A stretch of DNA of 64,000 nucleotides from Paractinoplanes durhamensis (GTDB lineage Bacteria > Actinomycetota > Actinomycetes > Mycobacteriales > Micromonosporaceae), in assembly GCF_016862175.1 (NCBI RefSeq), contig NZ_BOML01000064.1, forward strand, positions 55,269-119,268, written 5' to 3'. The position numbers and the translations under genes are program-made. The notes beneath the pieces are model-generated. The model saw nothing but the letters and a program-made list of their open reading frames with translations. It was not told the origin of the DNA and ran no database searches. Positions 41,105-50,087 of the stretch are shown piece after piece (positions within the stretch are counted from its first letter, which is position 1; every line of letters begins with the position of its first letter).

Positions 41105-42295
41105 ATGGCCAAGAGCCAGTTCATTCGTAACAAGCCGCACGTCAACATCGGGACGATGGGGCACGTCGACCACGGGAAGACGACCCTGACCGCCGCCATC
41201 ACGAAGGTCCTCGCCGACCGCGACCCGGCCGCCAACCGGTACGTCGCGTTCGAGGGCATCGACAAGGCGCCGGAGGAGGCCGCCCGCGGCATCACCATCA
41301 CCATCGCGCACGTCGAGTACGAGACCCCGGCGCGCCACTACGCGCACGTGGACATGCCCGGCCACGCCGACTACGTGAAGAACATGATCACGGGGGCGGC
41401 GCAGGTGGACGGCGCGATCCTCGTCGTGTCGGCGCAGGACGGGTCGATGCCGCAGACGCGGGAGCACGTGCTCCTCGCCAAGCGGGTCGGCGTGCCGTAC
41501 CTGGTGGTGGCGCTCAACAAGAGCGACGCCGTCGACGACCCCGAGCTGCTCGACCTGGTCGAGCTCGAGGTGCGGGAGCTGCTGTCCGAGTACGGGTTCC
41601 CCGGCGACGAGGTGCCGGTGGTGCGGGTCAGCGCGCTGAAGGCCCTCGAGGGCGACCCGCGGTGGGTCAGCTCGGTCGTCGAGCTGCTCGACGCGGTCGA
41701 CGACTACGTGCCGGTCCCGCCGCGCGAGCTCGGCGAGCCGTTCCTGATGCCGATCGAGAACGTCCTGTCGATCAGCGGCCGGGGGACCGTCGTCACCGGC
41801 AAGGTCGAGCGCGGCACGCTGCGCGTCGGCGACCCGGTCGAGGTCGTCGGCCTCGGCCCGACCGTGGCCAGCGTGGCCACCGGCCTGGAGATGTTCGGCA
41901 AGTCGCTGGACACCGCCCAGGCCGGCGACAACGCGGCCGTTCTGCTGCGGGGCGTGAAGCGCGAGCAGGTGCAGCGCGGCCAGGTGGTCGCGGTGCCCGG
42001 CAGCGTGACCCCGCATCGGAACTTCCGGGCCACGATGTACGCGCTGACCTACGCCGAGGGCGGCCGGCACACGCCGTTCGAGGCCAACTACCGGCCCCAG
42101 TTCTACTTCCACACGACCGACGTGTCGGGTGGTCTGGACCTGGGCGGGCTCGAACTGGTCATGCCGGGCGACACCCTCGACGCGGTCGTGGTGAGCCTCG
42201 GCAAGCCGGTCGCGCTCGAGATCGGCATGGGCTTCGCGGTCCGTGAGGGCAACCGCACGGTCGCCGCCGGCACGGTCACCGAACTGCTCGACTGA
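41105..42295 (+). CDS. tuf: Divergent stand-alone EF-Tu (tuf paralog)
   Basis: 396 residues, full length. G1 GHVDHGKTT, G3 DMPGHADYVKNM (normally DCPGH) and G4 NKSD (normally NKCD) are readable. Domains 2 and 3 are complete, with GGRHTPFEANYRPQFYFHTTDVSG and a tail NRTVAAGTVTELLD. It is not in a str operon (no rpsL, rpsG or fusA near), so it is a second tuf like tuf3 of streptomycetes. Such copies are linked to stress or to elfamycin resistance. Changes from the housekeeping consensus sit in nucleotide-contact loops but keep GTPase residues. The leader is unusually structured and a strong terminator follows. Confidence 0.92.
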   Translation: MAKSQFIRNKPHVNIGTMGHVDHGKTTLTAAITKVLADRDPAANRYVAFEGIDKAPEEAARGITITIAHVEYETPARHYAHVDMPGHADYVKNMITGAAQVDGAILVVSAQDGSMPQTREHVLLAKRVGVPYLVVALNKSDAVDDPELLDLVELEVRELLSEYGFPGDEVPVVRVSALKALEGDPRWVSSVVELLDAVDDYVPVPPRELGEPFLMPIENVLSISGRGTVVTGKVERGTLRVGDPVEVVGLGPTVASVATGLEMFGKSLDTAQAGDNAAVLLRGVKREQVQRGQVVAVPGSVTPHRNFRATMYALTYAEGGRHTPFEANYRPQFYFHTTDVSGGLDLGGLELVMPGDTLDAVVVSLGKPVALEIGMGFAVREGNRTVAAGTVTELLD

Positions 42296-42302
42296 ACACC
42301 GT

Positions 42303-42331
42303 CGCGGCCCGGCCAGCACGGCCGGGCCGCG
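42303..42331 (+). terminator. Hairpin terminator after tuf
   Basis: CGCGGCCCGGCC (42303-42314) and GGCCGGGCCGCG (42320-42331) form a perfect 12-bp stem with a 5-base loop, 7 bases after the stop and followed by CTCGTTCTC. Confidence 0.85.
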
Positions 42332-42395
42332 CTCGTTCTCATCATGATCAGGTAGCCTTCGCGCTGGTGAGAGCCCAGACCGGCAGGAGAGCGCG

Positions 42396-43268
42396 ATGAA
42401 AAACGCCCGCCTGGGCCGATTTGTCGCCGCCGGCGCGGGGGCTGTCCTGGCCGTGGCGGCAGTCGCCCTCGTGGTGCGCGACGAGCCGGCCGGCGTGCCC
42501 GCGGTCGCCGCACCCAGCACCCCGGCCGTGGAGCCGACCACCACCGCCCCGGTCACCCATTCCAGCGATGAGGCCGCCGCCCGGCACGGCTGGGGCGAGC
42601 CGGTGGCGAGCCAGTCCGACGAATACAACGGCACTTCGGTCGACCTGGACAAATGGGGCCTGTTCGGGGTCGACGCCGGCGAGTCGGCCGGGTGTTCGGC
42701 GGGTTATCACGCGCACGGCCGGCGCTGCGCGTCGCAGACGACGGTGGCCGGCGGCTACCTCAGCGTGACCGGCACGGCCGACGGCAAGACCGGCGGCCTG
42801 TGGGGCCGGATGACCCCGTTCCGGTACGGCCGGGTCGAGGTCCGCGAGCGCGCGGTCGCCCTGACCGCCAACGGCGGAAAGGCCTACCACGCGGTCCCGC
42901 TGATCTGGCCGGAGATCGAGGAGGACTGGGAGGACGCCGAGATCGACTTCGCCGAGCGCGACGTCGGCGCCAAGTCGGTGAGCCTCTACGTGCACCACGA
43001 GGGCACCCAGAACTGCTCGTCGGCGGTCGACTCCACCAAGTTCCACAACTACGCCGTCGACTGGCAGCCGAACACGATCACCTGGTACGTCGACGGCAAA
43101 CTCATCTGCACCGTCAAGGCGACCATCGACTCGTTCAGCCGCTCCAACGGCGGCGCGCAGATGGACATGTTCCCGGCCGACGGCACCCTGATGCGGCCGG
43201 CCCGCCAGGACATCGACTGGGTCCGGATGTACGCCACCGCCGCCACCGAGTACCAGCCGCAGGCCTAG
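42396..43268 (+). CDS. Secreted/anchored GH16-type glycoside hydrolase
   Basis: 290 residues. The N-terminal hydrophobic segment (GRFVAAGAGAVLAVAAVALVV) acts as signal or anchor, followed by a Pro/Thr linker. The catalytic domain (~60-285) is a GH16-like beta-jelly-roll: FRYGRVEVRERA, then the active-site motif EDAEIDFAERD (ExDxxE, ~182-190), and FHNYAVDWQPNTITWYVDGKLI. GH16 enzymes cut beta-1,3/1,4-glucans and other beta-glycans. Two Cys pairs (CSAGYHAHGRRC; CSSA) suggest disulfides. AGGAGA precedes ATG. The stop overlaps the next convergent stop (CTAG). Confidence 0.83.
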   Translation: MKNARLGRFVAAGAGAVLAVAAVALVVRDEPAGVPAVAAPSTPAVEPTTTAPVTHSSDEAAARHGWGEPVASQSDEYNGTSVDLDKWGLFGVDAGESAGCSAGYHAHGRRCASQTTVAGGYLSVTGTADGKTGGLWGRMTPFRYGRVEVRERAVALTANGGKAYHAVPLIWPEIEEDWEDAEIDFAERDVGAKSVSLYVHHEGTQNCSSAVDSTKFHNYAVDWQPNTITWYVDGKLICTVKATIDSFSRSNGGAQMDMFPADGTLMRPARQDIDWVRMYATAATEYQPQA

Positions 43269-43774
43269 CGCGTTCCCTCCGGGTGGGAGCCCAGCGTGCC
43301 GCCGAGGAAGAACGGTACGTCGCCGAGGGAGCCGCCCATCGAGCGGCGGATCGCGTTCAGCAGCACCAGATGCGCGGCCGCCGCCGGGCGGGACGCTGCG
43401 TTCAGCGCGTCCTCGTCGGCCGGGTCGTCGACCGGGTTGCGGCTCGCCACCGCTTTGAGGAAGACGCCGACCGCGCGGCCGAAGCCGTCGATCTCGGTGG
43501 CCACGCTCAGCGGCGCGACCAGGCTCGCCGACGTCAGCGCGACACTCCAGGCGGCCCAGTCGGGGTGGGCCGGCTGCCGGTCGAGGTGGGCGCGGCGCAG
43601 CTCCATCATGAACCGTGCGTACTGCGCGAACAGCTCCTCGTACGCCTTCAGCTGCTTGTCCCGCAGCCAGTGCCGCTCCTGCGAGCGGCGGGTGACGGCC
43701 CCACCGACGACCACACCCAGAGTCGCCGAGAACGCGCCACCGATCGTTGTCGCGATTACCGGCAGGATGTCCAC
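43265..43774 (-). CDS. Unrecognised protein with one N-terminal membrane helix
   Basis: 169 residues from GTG 43774. It begins with a hydrophobic segment (VDILPVIATTIGGAFSATLGVVVGGAVT) then a basic/helical cytoplasmic part (RRSQERHWLRDKQLKAYEELFAQYARFMMELRRAHLDR), a pattern common in small actinobacterial membrane-tethered proteins of unknown role. The start overlaps the end of the broken S9 peptidase gene by 19 bases. I do not recognise a family. Confidence 0.7.
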   Translation of the reverse strand: MDILPVIATTIGGAFSATLGVVVGGAVTRRSQERHWLRDKQLKAYEELFAQYARFMMELRRAHLDRQPAHPDWAAWSVALTSASLVAPLSVATEIDGFGRAVGVFLKAVASRNPVDDPADEDALNAASRPAAAAHLVLLNAIRRSMGGSLGDVPFFLGGTLGSHPEGTR

Positions 43775-44864
43775 GGCTCGAAGTCTGTCAGGTGCGCCGA
43801 CAGGAAACGCGCCTGACTGTCCAGAAGGGACTCGGTGTCCGGCGCCCCGACTGCCGCGTGCCCGACGCCGGGCAGCAGCATCAGCTCGTGTGGCCGGCCG
43901 GCCGCGGTCAGGGCCTCGGACAACCGCAGGGTGTGCTCCGGCCGCACGTTGCGGTCGGCCAGGCCGTGCATGAGCAGCAACGGACGGGTGAGCCGCGGCG
44001 CCAGGTCCGGCAGCGACAACCCGTCGTAGCGATCCGGGTGGTCCGGCAGCCGGCCGAGGGTGCGTTCCCGCAGGTACGCGTCGTAGCGCCGCTGGTCGGT
44101 CACGCCGGCGCCGGCGACCGCGACGTGGAAGACGTCGGGTCGTTCGAGGACCGCCAGGATGGCGAGCGTGGCGGAGAACGACCAGCCCCGGATCCCGACG
44201 CGTTCGAGGTCGAGTTCCGGATGCTTCCGGGCGGCCTCGTGCAGCCCGGCGACCTGGTCGTCGAGCGGCCGGCGGAACGGATCGCCGTAGATCTCCTTCT
44301 CCCAGTCGGGACCGCGGCCGGGGGTTCCGCTGCCGTCCACGACCAGGACCGCGAAGCCCTGCTCGGCGAACCACTGGGAGACGTACGCCCGGAAGTCGGG
44401 CACGTTGGTGACCCGCTGCCCGGCGACCACCAGAAACTTCGCCCGGCCGAGGTGTGCGGCGCGGCCACCGGGCCGAGATCCGTCGTCTCGCCGTCCTCGA
44501 TGACATGCAGAACACCGTCACGCCGAAAGGCGACCCGTCGCCCGGTCGGATCCGGCCGGGGATCGGTGACCGGGAAGGCGGCCAGCACCCCGTCGGGTCC
44601 GCACAACTGTCCACTACGGACAAAAACCAGCAGACCACCGCCGACGCCGTACGAGGTGATCGGCCCCTCGGCGACCAGCCGTTCTGCACCGGATGCGACG
44701 TCGAGCGCCCACAGGTGTTCGACCGGGTCGTCGCCGGCCCGGCTGCGCAGGAACAGCACGGTCTTTCCGCCGTCCGCCCCGGTCAGCGCCCGCGGCGTGC
44801 CCAGCGCGAAGCGCCGGGTGCGGATCAGCTGGGCGGGCAGGGTGTCCACGGCCATGGCGGACAC
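43756..44864 (-). pseudogene. Broken S9 prolyl oligopeptidase (internal deletion and frameshift)
   Basis: The first ~138 codons (from 44864 or the in-frame ATG 44855) encode a DPP-IV-type beta-propeller start (KTVLFLRSRAGDDPVEHLWALD, RRVAFRRDGVLHVIEDGE). Near 44445 this frame turns to nonsense, and the adjacent frame carries the peptidase core. The core reads QWFAEQGFAVLVVDGSGTPG, IRGWSFSATLAILAV (Ser), MHGLADRNVRP (Asp) and LLPGVGHAAVG (His). Intact relatives are ~650-700 residues; here some 300 residues of propeller are missing at the junction. The catalytic triad survives, so decay is recent or the core is translated alone from GTG 44430. An assembly error could explain the frameshift but not the deletion. 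Confidence 0.75.
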
Positions 44865-44876
44865 CCTGCCACAGCC

Positions 44877-47063
44877 TCAGGTGAGCTGTAGGTAGTCCAG
44901 GTTGAAGCCGCCGGTCACGCACAGCAACGTGATCACCTGGTCGCCGGCCGGCAGCGTCAGCGGGACGTGCACCGACTGGTAGGTGGCCCAGCCGCCGGTG
45001 TCCGGCACCGAGACGGTGGTGCCGCCGATCGAGATCGCGCCGGCCGCCACCGCACCGGTTCCGTTGGCCACCCGCAGTTCCAGGCCGTACGTGCCGGCCG
45101 TGGCGACGTCCAGGCGGTACTGCAGCCAGTTGCCGGCCGCGGTCCAGCCGACGTTCTTGCCGCCGCTGGCCGTGGCGTTCGACTCGACGAAGTTCACGCC
45201 CTCGGTCCAGCCCTGCTGCGCCACGTACGCCTCGGCCTCGACCCGCTCGCCGATCGGGGCGCCGTGCGGGGCCACGGTCAGATGCACGGTGGTAGCGGCA
45301 CGAGCCGCACCGTCGGTGACGTAGAAGGTCAGGGTCTGCTCACCCGCGGTGGTCGGGTGGACGGTCACCTCGCCGGTGGTCGCGTTCAGTGACACGCCGG
45401 CCGGCAGGTCGGTGGCGTAGAAGGCGAGCCGGTCGCGGTCCCGGTCGGTGGCGGCCAGCCGGAACGTCGTCGTCACGTACTGGTCGGCGGTGATCGGCGC
45501 GGCCGGCGCGAACACCGGTGCGTGGTTGCGGTGGGTGCCCGGGGGTTGCGCCTTCCAGCGGTACGTCGCGTACGCGCCGGCCGGCACATCGACCACGAAG
45601 GACTCGGCGCCGAGCACGACGCGTACCGAAGCGGGGGTGGTGTTGCTGTTCGCGACGATGGCGGTGAAGTCGTTTCCGTCGCGGTAGACGACGTTGCTGA
45701 CGCCGCCGGCCGGGGCGCTCGACTCGACCCGGGTGTCGCCGGGCTTCAGGTAGCGGGCGAACTGGCCGAGCGGGTAGAGCTCGTCGCGTACCGCGAAGGT
45801 CCTGGTGTTGGTATTGACCTTGACCAATCGATCGGGCCATTTCGTGGTTGCCGCGATCTGATCCCAGTCGACGTTGTTGTCGCGCTTGTCGGTCCAGTGC
45901 AGGGTGCCGCCGTCCTGATCGGTGGCCTGCGCCCACAGCACGTACGAGCTCGCGTCCAGCCGGAAATAGCTGAGCACGGTGGCCGGGCTGAGGTCGCTGG
46001 TCTCGGTCAGATGGACCGGCTTGCCGAATTCCTCGTACGCGTCCCGCATCACCGTCGGATCGCCCCAATAGGGGTGGAAGGCGATCGCGTCGGCCGCTTT
46101 CCGGGCCGCCGGGTCGTTCATGATGCGGTAGTAGTTCTTGGTCTCGGTGCTGGCCGGGTCGCGCCAATCCCAGAAGTTGAAGTCGTGCACGTACAGGTCG
46201 GTGCCGAGGCCGGCCTTCCGGGTCTCCCGCTTGATCGCGACCGCGAGTTTCTGCTGCTGCTCGACGCTGATGTCCATGGCCGGATAGACGACATCCATGC
46301 CCGGCTCATTGAGCAGCGTCAAAGCATCAACCTTCACCCCCTTCCGTGCGTACGCCTGCAGATACTTCACGTAGTACCGCGCGAACACGTCGATGCAGTC
46401 GTCGCGCAGCTTCCCGGCCTGGTAATAGGAGGTGGTGCTGCCCGGTTTGAGGACGACCTCGCCGAGGAATTTGTTGTTCGTCTTCATCCAGGCCGGCGCG
46501 CTCCAGGCGGAGGCGAAGAAGGTGGCCTTCGGGTTGTACTTCAGAATCAGCCGGGCGGTGTCCACGATGTGCAGATCGACGTCGCGCTGAATGGAGAAGT
46601 GCTTCAGATCGAAGTCGCTGCTGACCCCGGCCGGCAATTCGTCGTAGGACCAGAACGGCAGGTGCTCGATGAGGTCGGGGCTGCCGATGGTGAGCCGGAA
46701 ACGGTCGAGCCCGGCGCCGGTCTTCGGGTCGGCGATCAGCCGGATCGCGTCTTCCCGCTCGGCCGGCGTGAGTTTCCAGAGGTTGGACACGCTCGTCTCG
46801 TCGAGCGAGAAGCCGATCCCGCTGTACTGCTGCCGCGCCTGGCTGGGGTCGATGACGACGGTCGCGTCGGCCGCCCGGCCCGGGTCGGCGCCGATCCGGG
46901 CCGACGGCAGCGCCTCCCACGCGTGCGCCGCGCCGGTCGAGTAGGTGCCGCTGACCACGGCGCCCCGCGGATGGTGCCCGCCGGCCGTGGCCGGTGGAGC
47001 CGCGGCCAGCAGCAACGTCGCCGTCGATGCGGCGGCGAGTGCCGCGGTTGTCGATCGCCTCAC
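44877..47063 (-). CDS. Secreted GH30 glycoside hydrolase with C-terminal CBM6
   Basis: 728 residues from GTG 47063, set by GGGAGG upstream; ATG 47090 is in frame but precedes that site. Signal peptide (TAALAAASTATLLLAAAPPATA). GH30 catalytic domain (~75-490) with the acid/base Glu in LTLLNEPGMD and nucleophile Glu in VHLTETSDLS, plus the QQYSGIGFSLDE start. A cadherin/Ig-like unit (~510-600, FRLAATDRDRDRLAFYATDLPAGVSLN) and a CBM6 (~605-728, VEAEAYVAQQGWTEGVNF...NWLQYRLDV...FNLDYLQL) follow. GH30 enzymes of this type hydrolyse beta-1,6-glucan or related glucosides. A+T-rich DNA with a possible operator lies upstream. Confidence 0.93.
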   Translation of the reverse strand: MRRSTTAALAAASTATLLLAAAPPATAGGHHPRGAVVSGTYSTGAAHAWEALPSARIGADPGRAADATVVIDPSQARQQYSGIGFSLDETSVSNLWKLTPAEREDAIRLIADPKTGAGLDRFRLTIGSPDLIEHLPFWSYDELPAGVSSDFDLKHFSIQRDVDLHIVDTARLILKYNPKATFFASAWSAPAWMKTNNKFLGEVVLKPGSTTSYYQAGKLRDDCIDVFARYYVKYLQAYARKGVKVDALTLLNEPGMDVVYPAMDISVEQQQKLAVAIKRETRKAGLGTDLYVHDFNFWDWRDPASTETKNYYRIMNDPAARKAADAIAFHPYWGDPTVMRDAYEEFGKPVHLTETSDLSPATVLSYFRLDASSYVLWAQATDQDGGTLHWTDKRDNNVDWDQIAATTKWPDRLVKVNTNTRTFAVRDELYPLGQFARYLKPGDTRVESSAPAGGVSNVVYRDGNDFTAIVANSNTTPASVRVVLGAESFVVDVPAGAYATYRWKAQPPGTHRNHAPVFAPAAPITADQYVTTTFRLAATDRDRDRLAFYATDLPAGVSLNATTGEVTVHPTTAGEQTLTFYVTDGAARAATTVHLTVAPHGAPIGERVEAEAYVAQQGWTEGVNFVESNATASGGKNVGWTAAGNWLQYRLDVATAGTYGLELRVANGTGAVAAGAISIGGTTVSVPDTGGWATYQSVHVPLTLPAGDQVITLLCVTGGFNLDYLQLT

Positions 47064-47104
47064 GAGACCTCCCGGGCAGAGATAGACCAACTGCTATCCG
47101 GGTG

Positions 47105-47128
47105 AGTTTATTAAGCTCTTTAACTAAG
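47105..47128. promoter_or_regulatory. A+T-rich dyad upstream of the GH30 gene
   Basis: AGTTTATTAAGCTCTTTAACT contains TTAA-GCTC-TTTAA and AGTT/AACT arms about 45-65 bases before the GH30 start. It looks like sites of ROK- or LacI-family sugar regulators, in DNA otherwise >70% GC. No cognate regulator gene is in the window. Confidence 0.4.
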
Positions 47129-47137
47129 AAGCAACGC

Positions 47138-48184
47138 TTACGAAACGTTCCGGAACAAGCCGCGGTAGAACGGCGTCGCCCGGAACGGGCCGCCGTGGTG
47201 CGGGCTCCGCCACGGCGGCAGGTCACCGACCGTCAGCTCGTAGTCGGGATGGACGCCGTCGTCGCTGGTCCGCCGGGTGAAGGCGATCGGGAGGTGGTCG
47301 CCGCAGGTGACCGGGACCGGCTCCGGGAAGGGCGCGTAGACCGGCGCCCAGGCCCTGGTCCCGCCGTCCAGGGCGTCGACCTCGCGGCCGCCGCGGGACT
47401 CGGCGGCCACCCGCGTCCACAGCAGAATGCCGGACATCCGGGCCGAGGTCGCGCCGATCCGCAGTTCGGCGCGGAGGCGTTCGTCGTGCGGCGGCGGCTG
47501 ATCGGCGCCGAAGACGATCGACTCGATCGCGACGGCGGTGGAGATGACCGCGTCGGCCGAGGGGCCGCCCAGGCAGAGTCGCGCGTCGAACGGGGCGCCG
47601 GCCGCCTCGAAGACCCGGTCCAGGTAGGGGACGGTCTCGGCGGCCAGCGCCAGGTCGGTGCCGTCGAGGTCGACCGCCGCCGCCCAGGTCTGGATGCGGA
47701 ACGGGATCCAGGCGCAGTCCGGGGTGCAGAGCCGGGCGCGGGCATCGCCGAGCACCGCGATCGCGCCCTCGGCCGAGGCGATGTTGCCGACGATCTCGGA
47801 GACGCAGACCTCGGCGCGCTCCGGAAGGGTGATCTGGGTGGAGAGGCCCGGCAGGACCGTGACCCGCTCGTCCAGGCCGGCGGCGATGACGGCGTCCACG
47901 GCCTGATCGGCCGTGGCCGGATCGGCCTCGATCGCGTAGACGTGCCGCGCTCCCGCATGCCCGGCCTCGATCGCCCAGAGCGCGTCGCGGCCGGTGCCGA
48001 TGTCGATGACGACCTTGCCGGGCGCCGCCGCCCGGACCGCGTCGCGATAGGCCCGGTGGCGGTCGTCGGCGGCGTCGAAGGCGTCGTAGACCCGGTCATC
48101 GTACGCCGGGTACTCGCCCATCGACGGGAACAGGACGTAGGGCGACCCGGCCGCGTCCACGGTCCGGACCGTCCACTGCGTCAT
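47138..48184 (-). CDS. PRMT-like class I SAM-dependent methyltransferase
   Basis: 348 residues. SAM motif I is VVIDIGTGRDALWAIEAGHAGARHVYAIE. SEIVGNIASAEG fits the double-E loop (E...E) of protein arginine methyltransferases, and a C-terminal beta-barrel-like half is present. PRMT-like proteins without proven arginine substrates occur in actinomycetes, often near natural-product genes; the substrate here is open. The gene reads away from the GH30 promoter region, with its stop inside it. The start (ATG 48184) lies 16 bases from the next minus-strand gene. Confidence 0.82.
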   Translation of the reverse strand: MTQWTVRTVDAAGSPYVLFPSMGEYPAYDDRVYDAFDAADDRHRAYRDAVRAAAPGKVVIDIGTGRDALWAIEAGHAGARHVYAIEADPATADQAVDAVIAAGLDERVTVLPGLSTQITLPERAEVCVSEIVGNIASAEGAIAVLGDARARLCTPDCAWIPFRIQTWAAAVDLDGTDLALAAETVPYLDRVFEAAGAPFDARLCLGGPSADAVISTAVAIESIVFGADQPPPHDERLRAELRIGATSARMSGILLWTRVAAESRGGREVDALDGGTRAWAPVYAPFPEPVPVTCGDHLPIAFTRRTSDDGVHPDYELTVGDLPPWRSPHHGGPFRATPFYRGLFRNVS

Positions 48185-48199
48185 CGGCTCATCGTGCCA

Positions 48200-48610
48200 T
48201 CACTCCGTGTCGGAACCGCCCTGCTTGCGGCGCAGTTCGTCCTCGCGGCGGCGCAGGTCGGCCTCCCACGTCTTCATCATCGCCTCGTCCTCGCGGCGGC
48301 TGGTGGAGAGGCCGCGGAGGAACTCGGGGTCGTCGTCGGGGGCCATCGACCGCTGCCGGGGACGCTCGTTTTCCGGGAAGCCGCTGCCCGGGCGCCACAC
48401 GGTGCCGTTGCTCAGCCGGACCGCGGGCGCGGGACGCCCGGCGACGAACCAGGCGATCGCGCCGACCGGCGAGAACAGCAGGATGATGAACACCCACGGC
48501 ACTCGCGGCAGGGCGCGGATCAGCGACTCCTCGGCGGAGAGGCAGTCGATGAGCGCGACCACGAGCAGGGCGAGATCGAGGAGCACGAACAGCGAGTAGA
48601 GGCGAACCAT
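48200..48610 (-). CDS. PLDc_N-type small membrane protein
   Basis: 136 residues from ATG 48610 with GGAGGAT upstream. Two membrane helices (LYSLFVLLDLALLVVALIDCLS and VPWVFIILLFSPVGAIAWFVAGRP) form the PLD-nuclease N-terminal/DUF2516-like unit common in actinomycetes. The C-terminal ~65 residues are charged and helical (EADLRRREDELRRKQ), probably cytoplasmic. Function unknown. It lies 15 bases before the methyltransferase gene, so they form an operon. Confidence 0.82.
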   Translation of the reverse strand: MVRLYSLFVLLDLALLVVALIDCLSAEESLIRALPRVPWVFIILLFSPVGAIAWFVAGRPAPAVRLSNGTVWRPGSGFPENERPRQRSMAPDDDPEFLRGLSTSRREDEAMMKTWEADLRRREDELRRKQGGSDTE

Positions 48611-48673
48611 GGCGGAGATCCTCCCAAAGCCGGGGCGATCCCGTGGTCCCGGAAAAGGTGCAAATCGGTAGTG

Positions 48674-48699
48674 TGGCCCGGCGGGATTCCGCCGGGCCA
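48674..48699 (-). terminator. Hairpin terminator after the GDSL lipase gene
   Basis: TGGCCCGGCGG (48674-48684) and CCGCCGGGCCA (48689-48699) form a perfect 11-bp stem with a 4-base loop, just past the lipase stop on the minus strand. Confidence 0.8.
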
Positions 48700-48705
48700 T
48701 CCTTA

Positions 48706-49500
48706 CTACTTGATCGCTCCGGAGAACGCCGGCAGATAGCCGTTGGTGTAGCCGGTCTTGGTGGGGTGGAAGGAGTTCTGGGCCGGGATCACGGTCAGGC
48801 CGTTGAGCCACGCCGAGGACGCGCAGATGCCGTGGCCGGCGAACTCGTCCCGGACGTCGGACCAGGTCAGGCCGGCGGCCGCGACCCGTTCGGCGATCAG
48901 GTCGTCGAGGACCTGGGCGCCGGAGTTGAGCACCCGGCGCTTGGCCAGGCTCATGCCGGTCAGGCCGCAGGACGACGACGCGGTGTCGAACAGCAGCGGA
49001 TAGCCGAGGACGACCACCTGCGCGGCGGGGGCCTTCGCCTTGATCGCGGCGTACGTCGCGTCGAGCTTGGCTCCAAGGGTCGCCGAGATGTCGTCGATCG
49101 CGTCCTCGACCGTCGCAGCGCAGGCCGCGTCGGAGGAGAACTGGCAGCTCAGTACGGTCGGCGCGAAGCCCGCGTCGTTGCCGCCGATGGTGATGCTGAT
49201 CAGGTCGGTCCCACTCGGGATGGCCGGGGCCTGGTCGTCGAGGACGTCGCCGGTGACGGCGCCGCTGCAGCTGAGGTCGGTGAACGACTTGGGGGCGTTG
49301 CGGCTGACCCACTGGCCGGGGTAGCCGTTCGGGCTGCGGTAACACGTTCCGGTCTGGCCGGGTGCGCCGACGCCGGAGGAGTAGGAGTCGCCGAGGGCGA
49401 CGTAGTCGATCGAGGACGCCGCGGCGGCGGGTGCCGCGATGCCGAGAGACAGCAGTGCGGTGCTGACGAGACAGCCGAGGACGAGGTGACGTCTGCTCAT
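48706..49500 (-). CDS. Secreted SGNH/GDSL-type lipase/esterase
   Basis: 264 residues with signal peptide (...LSLGIAAPAAAA). Block I VALGDSYSSGVG carries the nucleophile Ser, block III TIGGNDAGF the oxyanion Asn, and SFHPTKTGY the catalytic His. Six Cys (TCYRSP, LSCSGA, SCQFSSDAAC, SSSCGL) fit the three disulfides of the Streptomyces SCO7513/rimosus lipase group. It hydrolyses acyl or phospholipid esters outside the cell. Monocistronic, ends at a strong hairpin. Confidence 0.93.
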   Translation of the reverse strand: MSRRHLVLGCLVSTALLSLGIAAPAAAASSIDYVALGDSYSSGVGAPGQTGTCYRSPNGYPGQWVSRNAPKSFTDLSCSGAVTGDVLDDQAPAIPSGTDLISITIGGNDAGFAPTVLSCQFSSDAACAATVEDAIDDISATLGAKLDATYAAIKAKAPAAQVVVLGYPLLFDTASSSCGLTGMSLAKRRVLNSGAQVLDDLIAERVAAAGLTWSDVRDEFAGHGICASSAWLNGLTVIPAQNSFHPTKTGYTNGYLPAFSGAIK

Positions 49501-49712
49501 CGGGGTGGCCTCCGGTCCTGGTGGGGGAGAGGAAGCCGAAGCGCTCCGGTTACCGGACAGTAGGTCGGCGGCGTGGGAGAAGAAACGTCCTGCTTTTATC
49601 GGTTCGAGGGAGTAACGTTCGTCAATGTGTTGGTGTGCCGCCTTTGATCGTTTTCAGAGCCGGCACAGGCGACCCTCAGGATCCGCACAGTTGATCGCAC
49701 TACCGTTTGCCC

Positions 49713-50087
49713 ATGGAAGAAGAACGGGCACGCCGGGTCGTCGAGACACTGAGGTCACGCAACGTCTTCGCCCACGTGAAGCTGCCGCAGGCCGGCGTCA
49801 CCCAGTACGGCATCCGGGTCGTTCTGCCGGACGGGCGCGAGGCCATCTGGGACAACGACGGCACCGCCGGCCTCGAAGCCCAGATCATGCGCAACGGGAT
49901 CCTCGTCGGCTACGTCGCCTCGATCCCCGACTCGGAGAATTTCGGTGACGGCCAGATCGTCGAGGCGATCGCAACCGCCGACTACGACCGCCCGGTCGGC
50001 CGCTCCCGCCCGTCGACACCGCGCCCGGCCCCGGCCGGTCGCCCGGCCCAATCCCTGAGCCAGCGCCTGCGCGGCACCTTCCGTTAG
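49713..50087 (+). CDS. Unrecognised small soluble protein
   Basis: 124 residues. The first ~90 form a compact acidic domain (RARRVVETLRSRNVFAHVKL, YGIRVVLPDGREAIWDNDGTAGLEAQIMRNGILVGYVASIP) and the last ~35 are a basic Pro/Arg tail. TACCGT at 49701-49706 is 6 bases before ATG 49713 and would give a leaderless start; no ribosome site is seen. The stop overlaps the helicase stop by 4 bases. No family recognised. Confidence 0.75.
   Translation: MEEERARRVVETLRSRNVFAHVKLPQAGVTQYGIRVVLPDGREAIWDNDGTAGLEAQIMRNGILVGYVASIPDSENFGDGQIVEAIATADYDRPVGRSRPSTPRPAPAGRPAQSLSQRLRGTFR

Noticed and set aside
41105..42295. Housekeeping tuf of the str operon
   Set aside because: No rpsL, rpsG or fusA adjacent, and DMPGH/NKSD differ from the housekeeping consensus.
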